DNA of 64,000 nucleotides from Metabacillus sediminilitoris (lineage in GTDB: Bacteria; Bacillota; Bacilli; Bacillales; Bacillaceae), in NCBI RefSeq assembly GCF_009720625.1, contig NZ_CP046266.1:1621501-1685500 (forward strand), written 5' to 3'. The translations under genes were made by a program, and so were the position numbers. Numbering within the stretch: position 1 is the first letter of the stretch; each line of letters opens with the position of its first letter. Positions 54,385 to 63,210 of this stretch are shown here, one piece after another. The notes under the pieces are model-generated. The model ran no database searches. It was not told the origin of the DNA and saw nothing but the letters and a program-made list of their open reading frames with translations.

Positions 54385-56073
54385 ATGAAAATTCAGGAAC
54401 AAATCGAATATACAACCGCCGATTCGATTGTAAAAGAACTAGTACGAGCAGGTGTAAAGGTAGCTTTTGGGGTTGTCAGCATACATAATATGCCGATCTA
54501 TGATGCCATTCTTCGAGAGGGAAGCATTAAACTTATTTGTTCACGCGGGGAGAGCGGGGCTGTCAATATGGCAGATGGTTATGCCCGTGCAACTGGAAAG
54601 TTAGGTGTAGTGATTACAAGTACTGGAACTGGAGCAGGAAATGCTGCAGGTTCTTTAGTAGAAGCATGGGCGGCTGGCGTTCCACTGCTTCACCTTACAG
54701 GGGAAGTCGCATCTCCTTATTATGGTACAGGCAGAGGATATATCCATGAATGCAAAGATCAGCTTTCAATGATGAAGGGTGCATGTAAAAATGCAATCCA
54801 CCTTAAACAACCTGAACAAACGGCAGGTGTTGTAAGAATGGCAATTGAAGAAGCATTAACAGCGCCAACGGGACCTATCTCATTAGAAATTCCAATCGAT
54901 TTACAATCTGCTATTATTGAGGATTTTAAGCTTGAGAGTATACAAGATAAAGAGAATGAAAAACAGTTTACGGCAATAATTCCTGAACAATTAGTTGTAA
55001 AAATTGCAGAAGCGCGTCGTCCTGTCATATGGGCAGGCGGAGGCGTTATTTCAGCTAATGCTTCGCAAGAGCTGCAAGACTTAGCAGAAATTCTGGGTGC
55101 AGCGGTTATTACAAGTCAATCAGGAAAAGGATCAATTCCAGAAAACCACGAGCAATGTATCGGGCATTTTGCAGCCTACGAAGCGACAAAAGAGTTTTTG
55201 CAAAATGCTGATCTTTTAATTAGCGTAGGTGTTCGTTTCAGAGGGAATGAAACGTCGAACTGGAAAGTACCTGTACCGGAAGAACATATTGCAATTGATG
55301 CCGATCTGCAGGCAATCAACCGTAACTATAAAGCAACAATCGGTTTAGTTGGCGATGCAAAAAATATATTAACGGCTCTCGTTCAAAAGCTGAAAGAAAA
55401 AAACGTTATTCAAAAGTCATCTTATATAGAAGAAATAATTTCGCTAAGATATCAACTTCGCACTCAACTGCGGAAAACACTTGGGCCATATGAGCAGTTT
55501 CTAGATGGCATGAGAGATATATTGCCGCATGACACAATATTAGTACGCGATGTAACGGTTCAAGCAAATGTGTGGGGAAGCCGTTTATTTGAAATTTATG
55601 AACCAAGAACTTCTATTCATGCATCAGGAGGAGGTATTGGTCAAGGTCTTCCAACAGCAATTGGTGCCCAAATAGGCTGTCTGGATAAAACAGTTGTGTT
55701 AATGGCAGGAGACGGCGGATTTATGCTCAATGTTGGGGAAATGGTTACAGCAGCTGAAGAAAATCTGCCTATTATTATCGTCCTGTTTGATGATTCAGGT
55801 TATGGAGTTTTACGCAATATTCAGGATGCCGCATATGGACGGCAAGTAGCTGTTGATTTATTAAGTCCAAATTTTGTAAAACTTGCGGAGTCTATGCATT
55901 TTGATGCTGTCCGGATTGGTTGTGGAGATGAATTTGTAAGTGAACTGAAAAAAGCAAAAGAAAGTCGTAAACCTTCAATGATTGTAGTAGATATGGAAGC
56001 TGTCGGGCCAATGGCAAAGCCTTTCGGTGGACCTCCAGGAGCTGCCGAAGCATTTAAACCTAAAAAATTATAA
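54385..56073 (+). CDS. Thiamine-diphosphate-dependent enzyme (acetolactate synthase/benzoylformate decarboxylase family)
   Basis: A 562-residue ThDP enzyme with the PYR domain (1-165; catalytic Glu in SRGESGAVNMADGYAR), a central domain (about 190-325) and the PP domain with the Mg-ThDP motif GDGGFMLNVGEMVTAAEEN to LFDDSGYG. These enzymes cleave or form C-C bonds next to a carbonyl, for example decarboxylating a 2-keto acid. With the aldehyde dehydrogenase just downstream, a keto acid to aldehyde to acid sequence is plausible. It is not a housekeeping acetolactate synthase by context. AGGGAGGGG precedes ATG 54385. Substrate unknown. Confidence 0.88.
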   Translation: MKIQEQIEYTTADSIVKELVRAGVKVAFGVVSIHNMPIYDAILREGSIKLICSRGESGAVNMADGYARATGKLGVVITSTGTGAGNAAGSLVEAWAAGVPLLHLTGEVASPYYGTGRGYIHECKDQLSMMKGACKNAIHLKQPEQTAGVVRMAIEEALTAPTGPISLEIPIDLQSAIIEDFKLESIQDKENEKQFTAIIPEQLVVKIAEARRPVIWAGGGVISANASQELQDLAEILGAAVITSQSGKGSIPENHEQCIGHFAAYEATKEFLQNADLLISVGVRFRGNETSNWKVPVPEEHIAIDADLQAINRNYKATIGLVGDAKNILTALVQKLKEKNVIQKSSYIEEIISLRYQLRTQLRKTLGPYEQFLDGMRDILPHDTILVRDVTVQANVWGSRLFEIYEPRTSIHASGGGIGQGLPTAIGAQIGCLDKTVVLMAGDGGFMLNVGEMVTAAEENLPIIIVLFDDSGYGVLRNIQDAAYGRQVAVDLLSPNFVKLAESMHFDAVRIGCGDEFVSELKKAKESRKPSMIVVDMEAVGPMAKPFGGPPGAAEAFKPKKL

Positions 56074-56089
56074 GCGAGGAGGATGGAGA

Positions 56090-57535
56090 ATGATTTCAAC
56101 ATTTCCAGTTGTTTCAGGAAAATATCTTGTGAATGGTGAATGGCAAGAAACAAAGGAAACAACCGATGTAATTAATCCGGCAAACACGGCAGAGGTAGTC
56201 GGACAAGTAGCGATATGTTCTGAAGATATCGTAAATGATTCAATCACCGCAGCAGAAAATGCTTTTAAAACATGGTCTCGATTTAATATAGAAGACAGAG
56301 CGACACGAATGAATGCTGCAGCAGAAGAATTAGCAAAAACCATTGAGGAAAATGTCACATTGTTTGTACGAGAGAATGGGAAAACACTTGTAGAAGCTAA
56401 AAAAGATTTATTACGTTGTGTTGAAGTGATGAAGGGGAGTGCTGCAGAGCTTCTTAATTGGTGGAAGCCGGAAGTTATTCAGGGAAATCAAAAAGTCCAG
56501 GTGAGAAGAAGACCAAGAGGCATTACGGCAGTGATTACACCTTGGAATTCCCCGATGATTCTAACATTTAAAAGAGTCATACCGGCTATTTTAGCAGGAA
56601 ATACCGTTGTCGTAAAACCTGCAACAAATTGCCCTTTAACCATTATGACGTTTTTAAAAGTAGTCGCTGAACATTTTCCGCCAGGTGTGATAAATATTGT
56701 GACAGGTTCAGGAAAAGTAATCGGTGATATCCTTTGCTCAGACTCTCGTATCCGCACTGTTGCTTTTGTCGGCAGTACTGAAACTGGTAAAGATATTATG
56801 AAAAAGTCTGCCGGAAAACTCCAAAAGGTTTACATGGAACTTGGAGGTAATGATCCAGCGATTATTTTTGAGGATGCAAACATGGATGAAGCAGCGATCA
56901 AACGCTTGAAAATAGGGATATTACGAGCAGCTGGCCAAGTTTGTTCAGCTATTAAACGAGTATATGTCCATGAATCGCGTTATGATGAAGTGTTACAAAA
57001 ATTAACAAAAGAGTTTGAACGGGTGGTTGTTGGGGATGGTATTCAACCGGATGTCACAATGGGGCCACTAAATAATCAAGCACAGTTTGATTATGTTAAT
57101 GGATTGCTTGAGCGCACAGTTAAAGCAGGAGGAAAGGTGATCACAGCTGGCATTCAGCTTAACCCGGAAACATGGAATCAAGGATATTATATGCTTCCTT
57201 CTATTGTAACTGGGGTGAATCAGCAAAGCGAAGTAGTCCGTGTGGAACAATTCGGTCCAGTCATTCCAATTTTGCCATTTTCAAGTTTAGAAGAAGTTGT
57301 AGACTATGCGAATGATAGTGAATTTGGATTGCGGGCATCCGTTTGGACAGAAAATGAAGAATTAGCGATTGAAATGGCAGACAGACTTGAGGCTGGAGCT
57401 GTTTTTCATAATAACCATACTGTATTTAGTGAATTGGCTATCGACTTTCCAGGTCTAAAAGAAAGTGGTGTTTCCCGGGAAACAAGACATTGCAGTCTGG
57501 AACTATTTGCAGATTCATATGGATTTGCTGATTAG
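56090..57535 (+). CDS. NAD(P)-dependent aldehyde dehydrogenase
   Basis: A 481-residue ALDH superfamily enzyme. The nucleophile is Cys285 in AAGQVCSAIKR, the general base Glu250 in YMELGGNDP, and TPWNSPMIL and FVGSTETGKDI mark the cofactor site. It should oxidise an aldehyde to an acid, probably the product of the ThDP enzyme encoded before it. ATG 56090 follows GAGGAGGATGG; the frame is open back to 56027 inside the previous gene. It ends 15 bases before the aspartate-dehydrogenase-like gene, so co-translation is likely. Confidence 0.92.
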   Translation: MISTFPVVSGKYLVNGEWQETKETTDVINPANTAEVVGQVAICSEDIVNDSITAAENAFKTWSRFNIEDRATRMNAAAEELAKTIEENVTLFVRENGKTLVEAKKDLLRCVEVMKGSAAELLNWWKPEVIQGNQKVQVRRRPRGITAVITPWNSPMILTFKRVIPAILAGNTVVVKPATNCPLTIMTFLKVVAEHFPPGVINIVTGSGKVIGDILCSDSRIRTVAFVGSTETGKDIMKKSAGKLQKVYMELGGNDPAIIFEDANMDEAAIKRLKIGILRAAGQVCSAIKRVYVHESRYDEVLQKLTKEFERVVVGDGIQPDVTMGPLNNQAQFDYVNGLLERTVKAGGKVITAGIQLNPETWNQGYYMLPSIVTGVNQQSEVVRVEQFGPVIPILPFSSLEEVVDYANDSEFGLRASVWTENEELAIEMADRLEAGAVFHNNHTVFSELAIDFPGLKESGVSRETRHCSLELFADSYGFAD

Positions 57536-57550
57536 GAAGGATGAAAGAAG

Positions 57551-58336
57551 ATGAGATTGGGATTGATTGGGTGTGGGAATATTGGTGAATTCCTGCTTAA
57601 AGCAATTAATAAAGACGGACTTCTTCAAGGTGGCAGAATTGTTTCCATTTACGGCCGCCGTGAAGAAAGCGCAGCTCATTTAGCTGACAAATACGGGACA
57701 CAATTCTATCGGGATTTCGGTTCATTTCTTGATTCTAATCTGGATATGGTGATTGAAGCGGCGACAATTGAAGCTGCTAAAGAATATGGATGTAAAGTAC
57801 TTGAAGGCGGGAAGGATTTAGTTTTAAGCAGTATTGGTGTGATGGCAGATGATGCTTTTGCAGAAAGAATTCGGGAAGTTAGTCAGCAGCATCATGTGAA
57901 TGTATTCCTCCCATCTGGAGCAATTGGTGGTCTGGATGTCCTTAAATCAGCAAAAGCCTTGAATGAACTTGATGCTGTTTCAATCACAACGAGAAAACCT
58001 CCTCGAGCATTGTCATCAGCAACTTCAATTGATAAAGAAACCGTTATTTTTGAAGGCTCTGCTGCCGAAGCCATTAAGCTGTTTCCGAGAAATATGAATG
58101 TGGCGATTGTATTATCATTAGCGGGTCTTGGTTCTGAAAAAACGACAGTGAAAATGATTGCAGATCCAGAAGTAGTAAAAAACAGCCATTTAATAGAAGC
58201 GACAGGTTCTTTTGGAAAACTAAAGCTTGAAGTCGAAAATGATCCGATGCCAAATAATCCAAAAACAAGTTATTTAGCAGCATTAAGTGTGCTGGCTACA
58301 CTCCAAAACAAAGATAAGACGGTTCATGTGGGATAA
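57551..58336 (+). CDS. Aspartate dehydrogenase-like protein (NadX/DUF108 family)
   Basis: A 261-residue NAD(P) enzyme. The Rossmann start LGLIGCGNIGEFLLK, the central PSGAIGGLDVL and LFPRNMNVAIVLSLAGLG match L-aspartate dehydrogenases (NadX family). In that family it makes iminoaspartate or oxaloacetate from aspartate, but in a ring-degradation operon another imine, amino or keto substrate is more likely. GGAAGGATGAAAG precedes ATG 57551. It follows the ALDH by 15 bases and precedes the Rieske oxygenase. The function here is open. Confidence 0.85.
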   Translation: MRLGLIGCGNIGEFLLKAINKDGLLQGGRIVSIYGRREESAAHLADKYGTQFYRDFGSFLDSNLDMVIEAATIEAAKEYGCKVLEGGKDLVLSSIGVMADDAFAERIREVSQQHHVNVFLPSGAIGGLDVLKSAKALNELDAVSITTRKPPRALSSATSIDKETVIFEGSAAEAIKLFPRNMNVAIVLSLAGLGSEKTTVKMIADPEVVKNSHLIEATGSFGKLKLEVENDPMPNNPKTSYLAALSVLATLQNKDKTVHVG

Positions 58337-58376
58337 AGAAAAGAAAAGTTAAAGCTTGCGAAGGGGGAATATAAAG

Positions 58377-59678
58377 ATGCTAAAAACAGAGAAATCATTA
58401 GACGAGATGACAAGGGAGCAATTGATCCATTATATACGGGAAACGGTTCAGCCAGAGAAAGGCATAATTCCTGCTTACCTCCTTGGGAATCCAACAGTTT
58501 ACGATGTAGAACATGAAAAAGTTTTTTTGAAAACATGGGTGTTTGTAGGGCATGAATCCGAAGTGCCAAACGCTGGGGACTTTATGACACGTGAACTTTC
58601 AGGATATTCCATTATTATTACACGAGATAAAGAAGGGGAAATTCATGCTTTTCATAACATGTGTACTCATCGGGGGATGAAACTATGCCGTGCTGACAAA
58701 GGGAATAAGTCTTCATTTACTTGTCCATATCACGGATTTAACTTTAAAAATACGGGTGAGCTTATCGGTGTTCCCCTTGAAAAAAATATCTATGGCAGTA
58801 CGCTTGATCGCTTAAAGATGAGTCTTCACAAGGTGAAACTTGAATCGTATAAAGGTCTCTTATTTGGAACATGGAATGATGAGGCAGAGCCACTTGAAGA
58901 GTTTCTTGGTGATTTCAAATGGTATTTAGATATTGTTGTAGGTCGTGCGGAAATGGAAGTCATTGGTGCTCCGCAACGGTTTGTTGTGAATTCAAACTGG
59001 AAAGTGGGTTCTGATAATTTTGTTGGTGATTCCTATCATACAATGGTCACCCATGGTTCCATCGCAAAACTTGGCATGGTGCCAAATGCAACGTATTCAA
59101 AGAGAGGATATCAAATTTATACTGAAAACGGACATGGATTAAACCTCGGAACACCTAACCCTGACTTTGCTTTCCCGGAAGAATTGAAAGATGAATATAA
59201 AAATAATTTGTCTGAAGGGCAGTATGAAGTACTAGCAAACTTGAAAAATATGATTGGAAACATTTTTCCGAACTTATCATTTTTAATTTCCCATACAAAA
59301 ATAAAAGACCAGTTAATTTCTAACACGTCAATAAGAATGTGGCGCCCGCTAGGGTTTAATAAGATGGAAGTCATCGCTTGGATGCTTGTTGAAAAAAATG
59401 CCCCTCAAGAATGGAAAGATCGTTCACGAGATTCGTTTATCTTAACATTTAGTCCATCAGGTATTTTTGAGCAGGATGACACGGAAGTATTTACAGATAT
59501 AACAGAAGCTGCTTCCGGCCCTATGCCTTTCCACAAAAACTTAACCTATAACTATACGATGGGCCTTCATCGTGAACCAGTAGAGTTTATCGGACCAGGT
59601 GTCGTTTTTGATGATAAATTCACGGAAGCAAGCCAGAGGAATTTCTACAAATATTGGCTGGAATTAATGACAAAGTGA
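58377..59678 (+). CDS. Rieske aromatic ring-hydroxylating dioxygenase, alpha subunit
   Basis: A 433-residue catalytic subunit. The Rieske [2Fe-2S] ligands are Cys96 and His98 (CTHRG) and Cys116 and His119 (CPYHG), spaced 17 apart as in the family. The mononuclear iron site has His221 and His226 (GDSYHTMVTH) and Asp367 or Asp368 in EQDDTEV. It adds both atoms of O2 to an aromatic ring giving a cis-dihydrodiol. Layout resembles the biphenyl/phenylpropionate group. ATG 58377 follows GAAGGGGG; the frame opens at a TTG 58356. The beta subunit follows by 17 bases. Confidence 0.93.
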   Translation: MLKTEKSLDEMTREQLIHYIRETVQPEKGIIPAYLLGNPTVYDVEHEKVFLKTWVFVGHESEVPNAGDFMTRELSGYSIIITRDKEGEIHAFHNMCTHRGMKLCRADKGNKSSFTCPYHGFNFKNTGELIGVPLEKNIYGSTLDRLKMSLHKVKLESYKGLLFGTWNDEAEPLEEFLGDFKWYLDIVVGRAEMEVIGAPQRFVVNSNWKVGSDNFVGDSYHTMVTHGSIAKLGMVPNATYSKRGYQIYTENGHGLNLGTPNPDFAFPEELKDEYKNNLSEGQYEVLANLKNMIGNIFPNLSFLISHTKIKDQLISNTSIRMWRPLGFNKMEVIAWMLVEKNAPQEWKDRSRDSFILTFSPSGIFEQDDTEVFTDITEAASGPMPFHKNLTYNYTMGLHREPVEFIGPGVVFDDKFTEASQRNFYKYWLELMTK

Positions 59679-59695
59679 TGGGGGGAGCGGGGAAT

Positions 59696-60205
59696 ATGAA
59701 TTTGGAACAAATACTTGTGAAGTATGAATTTGAACAGTGGCTAAATAAAGAAGCGGAATACCTTGACAATATTGAATTTGATGATTGGTTTGCTTTAATG
59801 CACTCAAGCTTGCGCTATCAAATGCCTGTTCGTGTTAATAAAGAAGGGACAGAACGCCCGGACTATTCTACTGACATGTTTACATTTAATGATGATATTG
59901 AGTTGTTAAAGCTCCGATTAGAACGTTTAAAGACAGATTATGCATGGGCGGAAATTCCTCCTTCTAGAACTCGTCGATTTGTCAGCAATGTGATGGTTAG
60001 AGAGTATGCTGAGGGAGAAAAAGCTGTTGTAAAGAGCTATTTGCTTATATATCGAAGCCGCAGTACGGATATTCATCATGATTTAATTTCTGGTGAAAGA
60101 AATGATGAATTTACGTTTGAAGATGGCAAATGGAAATTATCGAAAAGAGTTTTTATTGTCGATCAAACAACCATCAATACTAGAAATCTTGCTATCTTTG
60201 TTTAA
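59696..60205 (+). CDS. Rieske ring-hydroxylating dioxygenase, beta subunit
   Basis: A 169-residue small subunit of the SnoaL-like/NTF2 fold that forms the alpha3-beta3 hexamer with the preceding protein. The start YEFEQWLNKEAEYLDNIEFDDWFALM and the later SNVMVREYAEGEKAVVKSYLLIYRSRS are typical (landmarks FDDWFALM and SNVMV). It has no metal site. ATG 59696 lies after GGGGGGAGCGGGG; the longer frame from 59654 overlaps the alpha gene. Its presence places the enzyme in the two-subunit class, not the three-subunit homomer class. Confidence 0.9.
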   Translation: MNLEQILVKYEFEQWLNKEAEYLDNIEFDDWFALMHSSLRYQMPVRVNKEGTERPDYSTDMFTFNDDIELLKLRLERLKTDYAWAEIPPSRTRRFVSNVMVREYAEGEKAVVKSYLLIYRSRSTDIHHDLISGERNDEFTFEDGKWKLSKRVFIVDQTTINTRNLAIFV

Positions 60206-60227
60206 CTGCAAAAAGGGGGATTTGAAT

Positions 60228-61010
60228 ATGCTTTTAAAAAATAAAGTAGTGTTAATAACAGGCGGTGCTTCAGGAATTGGCGAAGCTGTCACAAGACGTT
60301 TTATACGAGAAGGAGCAAAAGTAAGCATTATGGGGCGTTCCATAGATAGATTAGAGAAAATGAAAGAAGAATTTGGGGGGAATATCTTAACCGTTCAGGG
60401 AGATGTAAGCAAATACGAAGACAATGAACAAGCTGTCAAAGCCACTGTTGAGCAATTTGGAAAGCTAGATGTTTTTATTGCGAATGCTGGTGTATTTGAT
60501 GGATTCGCTAAATTTGCAGATGTAACACCTGAGGCGCTTTCTGACGCATATGATTTTCTTCTTAATATTAACGTGAAAGGCTCATTTTTTGGCGCGAAAG
60601 CAGCACTTAAAGAATTGCTAAAAACGAATGGAAATATCATATTTTCTGTATCTGGTGCAAGCTTCTATCCTGATGGCGGGGGCGTTTGGTACACAGCAAG
60701 CAAGCATGCTCAAATCGGATTGATGCGCCAGCTTGCATTCGAGCTTGCGCCAAATATTCGGGTAAATGCAGTTGCACCAGGCGGCACATTGACAGCACTA
60801 ACTGTTATTCCGCCACTGCATCCATATGTGAAAATTGTCGATAATGATACGAAAGCAAGCAGTATTAAAAAACGAAATCCTCTTCAACTTGCACAGATGC
60901 CGGAAGATCATGTTGCAGCATATGTACTTTTAGCATCCGATGAATCACGTGCGATTACTGGTGAGGTCATTTCCAGTGATGGCGGTTTGTCAGTACGTGG
61001 ACTTGGCTGA
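60228..61010 (+). CDS. cis-Dihydrodiol dehydrogenase-like SDR (BphB/HcaB type)
   Basis: A 260-residue SDR with cofactor motif TGGASGIGEA, NAG motif IANAGVF, and the canonical Tyr and Lys in VWYTASKHAQIGL preceded by FSVSGASFYPDGGG. The FYPDGGG-YTASKHA pattern and VRVNAVAPGG ending closely follow cis-2,3-dihydrodiol dehydrogenases of biphenyl and phenylpropionate routes. It should oxidise the cis-dihydrodiol made by the Rieske enzyme to a catechol. AAAGGGGGA precedes ATG 60228. It is the expected second step of the pathway, encoded directly after the oxygenase subunits. Confidence 0.88.
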   Translation: MLLKNKVVLITGGASGIGEAVTRRFIREGAKVSIMGRSIDRLEKMKEEFGGNILTVQGDVSKYEDNEQAVKATVEQFGKLDVFIANAGVFDGFAKFADVTPEALSDAYDFLLNINVKGSFFGAKAALKELLKTNGNIIFSVSGASFYPDGGGVWYTASKHAQIGLMRQLAFELAPNIRVNAVAPGGTLTALTVIPPLHPYVKIVDNDTKASSIKKRNPLQLAQMPEDHVAAYVLLASDESRAITGEVISSDGGLSVRGLG

Positions 61011-61055
61011 TGTGTAATGTAACGAAATAGATTGCTAGAAAGGGTTTAGATACGC

Positions 61056-62014
61056 TTGACTGAACCATTACTAGGTAACAGCAAGATTAATCAGCTTGCC
61101 TTTGTTGTAAAAGATATACATTCTGCAAATGAAGCTTTTACAAGATTGTTAGGGATTAAGAAGGTCGAGCCTTTTTTGACTGGTGATCGTACTGTTTCAA
61201 AAGTTGTGTATAAAGGCGAACCGACAAATTCACAATCTAAACTAGCATTTCTAAATACGCCAACAGTTCAATTTGAGCTCATTGAACCGGATATGAACCC
61301 AGGAACAATGCGTGAGTTTTTAAATACGACAGGTGAAGGAATTCATCATATTGCATTTGATGTTGACTCCATTCAAAAGAGAATGAATGTGATGGATAAA
61401 AGCGGATACCAAGTCATACAAACAGGGGAATTTACCTCGAGTAACGGCCGATATGCATATATAGATACAGCGGATGATCATAAAACGTTAATTGAATTGC
61501 TTGAAAATGAAGAGCCAAGACAAACTGAATGTGAAAAATCGGAAGATCCTAGCATAGAGCCGCTATTAGGAACAAATAAAGTGGAACAACTTGCATTTGT
61601 TGTTAAAGATCTAGATCAAGCTGCAGATGCTTACTGTAAACTTCTTGGTATTGATAAACCACCAGTTATCAATTCTGGTCGACCTGAAAAAACAAATGTC
61701 ATTTATAAAGGTATTCCTACTGAGGGAAAAGCAAGGTATATGTTTCTAAAAACCCCGTTCATACAAATTGAATTGTTTGAGCCGGGTGATTCCCCAAGCA
61801 CGTGGAAGGATCATCTTGAGACATATGGAGAAGGTGTTCACCATATATCATTCGTTGTGAAAGATATGGCGGCAAAAATCAAGCTGTTGGAAGAAATGGG
61901 TTATCCGGTCATTCAGACAGAAACTTTTATAACGGAAAAGGCCGGTATGCATATATGGACACGACATCAACATATAACGTGATTATTGAACTGCTGGAAC
62001 ACTTTGATACATAA
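61056..62014 (+). CDS. Tandem VOC protein with a C-terminal frameshift
   Basis: Two methylmalonyl-CoA epimerase-like VOC domains (about 5-150 and 168-305), each starting INQLAFVVKDI or VEQLAFVVKDL and containing GEGIHHIAF or GEGVHHISF. In frame the protein stops at 61982, ending RHQHIT. In the -1 frame from about 61930 the DNA reads GRYAYMDTTSTYNVIIELLEHFDT and a stop at 62014, matching the end of the first domain (GRYAYIDTADDHKTLIELLE). So the second domain has lost its last strand and metal Glu, unless the sequence has an error. TTG 61056 is the likely start. Confidence 0.75.
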
Positions 62015-62064
62015 AAATGTTTAATTTTGTGATGGTGCTAAAACAAATAGAAGGGACTGATAGT

Positions 62065-62871
62065 ATGCCCTACGTACAAGTAGCAGATTTAAGTATCTAT
62101 TATGAAATAGAAGGTAATGGAGAACCTTTATTCTTGCTGCATGGTATGAGCAATAATTCACAGTCTTGGAGAGAGCAAATACAGATGTTAAAGAATCATT
62201 ATACGGTCATTGCTTGGGATGCACCAGGATATGGGAAAAGTTCAAATCCACATATAGAATTTAGAAATTTCAAACAGTTCGCACGTGTACTGAATGGTAT
62301 GCTGGAACAGCTGAATTTAGAGAAGATTTACCTTCTTGGGCATTCAATGGGTGCAGCAATTGCAATCGATTTTTGTACCCTTTATCCACATAAGATAAAA
62401 AAGCTAATACTAGCTGATCCAACAAGAGGTGCTGCTGCTCTAGACTCTAATGTGAATGAGCAGAAATTAAAAGATCGATTATTTTCGATTGGAAATCTTG
62501 ATCCTGAGGAAATAGCGGATAAAAGGATAAAAGCTTTACTATCTCCATATGCGTCAAAAGAAGTGTTTCAAAGAGTAAAAGAAATTATGGTACAAGTAAG
62601 ACCAGCGGGATATCGTGCAGTAGCTTATTCACTCTATGATTTGAATCAAATGGATGTATTACCCTCTATAGATGTTCCTGTTCTTGTTATGTGCGGGGAG
62701 CTAGATTCTGTAACCCCTGTAAAGGAAGCAGCAGCCATTTACGATCAATTAAAAAACTCACAGCTAGTTATCATCCCAAATGGTGGACACTTATGTTATC
62801 AGGAAAATCCTGAAGCATTTAATTCTACCATCATCGAATTTTTACAAACTCATACGAACATCACGATATAA
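62065..62871 (+). CDS. Alpha/beta hydrolase (meta-cleavage product hydrolase type)
   Basis: A 268-residue hydrolase with catalytic Ser94 (LLGHSMGAA), Asp214 (GELDSV) and His242 (NGGHLCY) and an oxyanion region FLLHGMSNNSQSW. It resembles BphD/MhpC-type C-C hydrolases and general esterases; in this operon it most likely cleaves the meta-fission product after the extradiol dioxygenase. GGGACTGATAG precedes ATG 62065. The frame opens upstream at 62017 without a ribosome site. Substrate specificity is not readable. Confidence 0.85.
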   Translation: MPYVQVADLSIYYEIEGNGEPLFLLHGMSNNSQSWREQIQMLKNHYTVIAWDAPGYGKSSNPHIEFRNFKQFARVLNGMLEQLNLEKIYLLGHSMGAAIAIDFCTLYPHKIKKLILADPTRGAAALDSNVNEQKLKDRLFSIGNLDPEEIADKRIKALLSPYASKEVFQRVKEIMVQVRPAGYRAVAYSLYDLNQMDVLPSIDVPVLVMCGELDSVTPVKEAAAIYDQLKNSQLVIIPNGGHLCYQENPEAFNSTIIEFLQTHTNITI

Positions 62872-62896
62872 GTAAGGTAAAGAGAGGAGAACGTGA

Positions 62897-63142
<246 letters not shown>

Positions 63143-63210
63143 ATTTAAATAGATGAAACAGATAATTCTAAATTAATAGAATGTTAGTGAATAGATAGAG
63201 GTGACGATAA

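Noticed and set aside
54759..55028. Minus-strand frames opposite the ThDP enzyme gene
   Set aside because: Shadow frames of a gene with clear family motifs; no ribosome sites.
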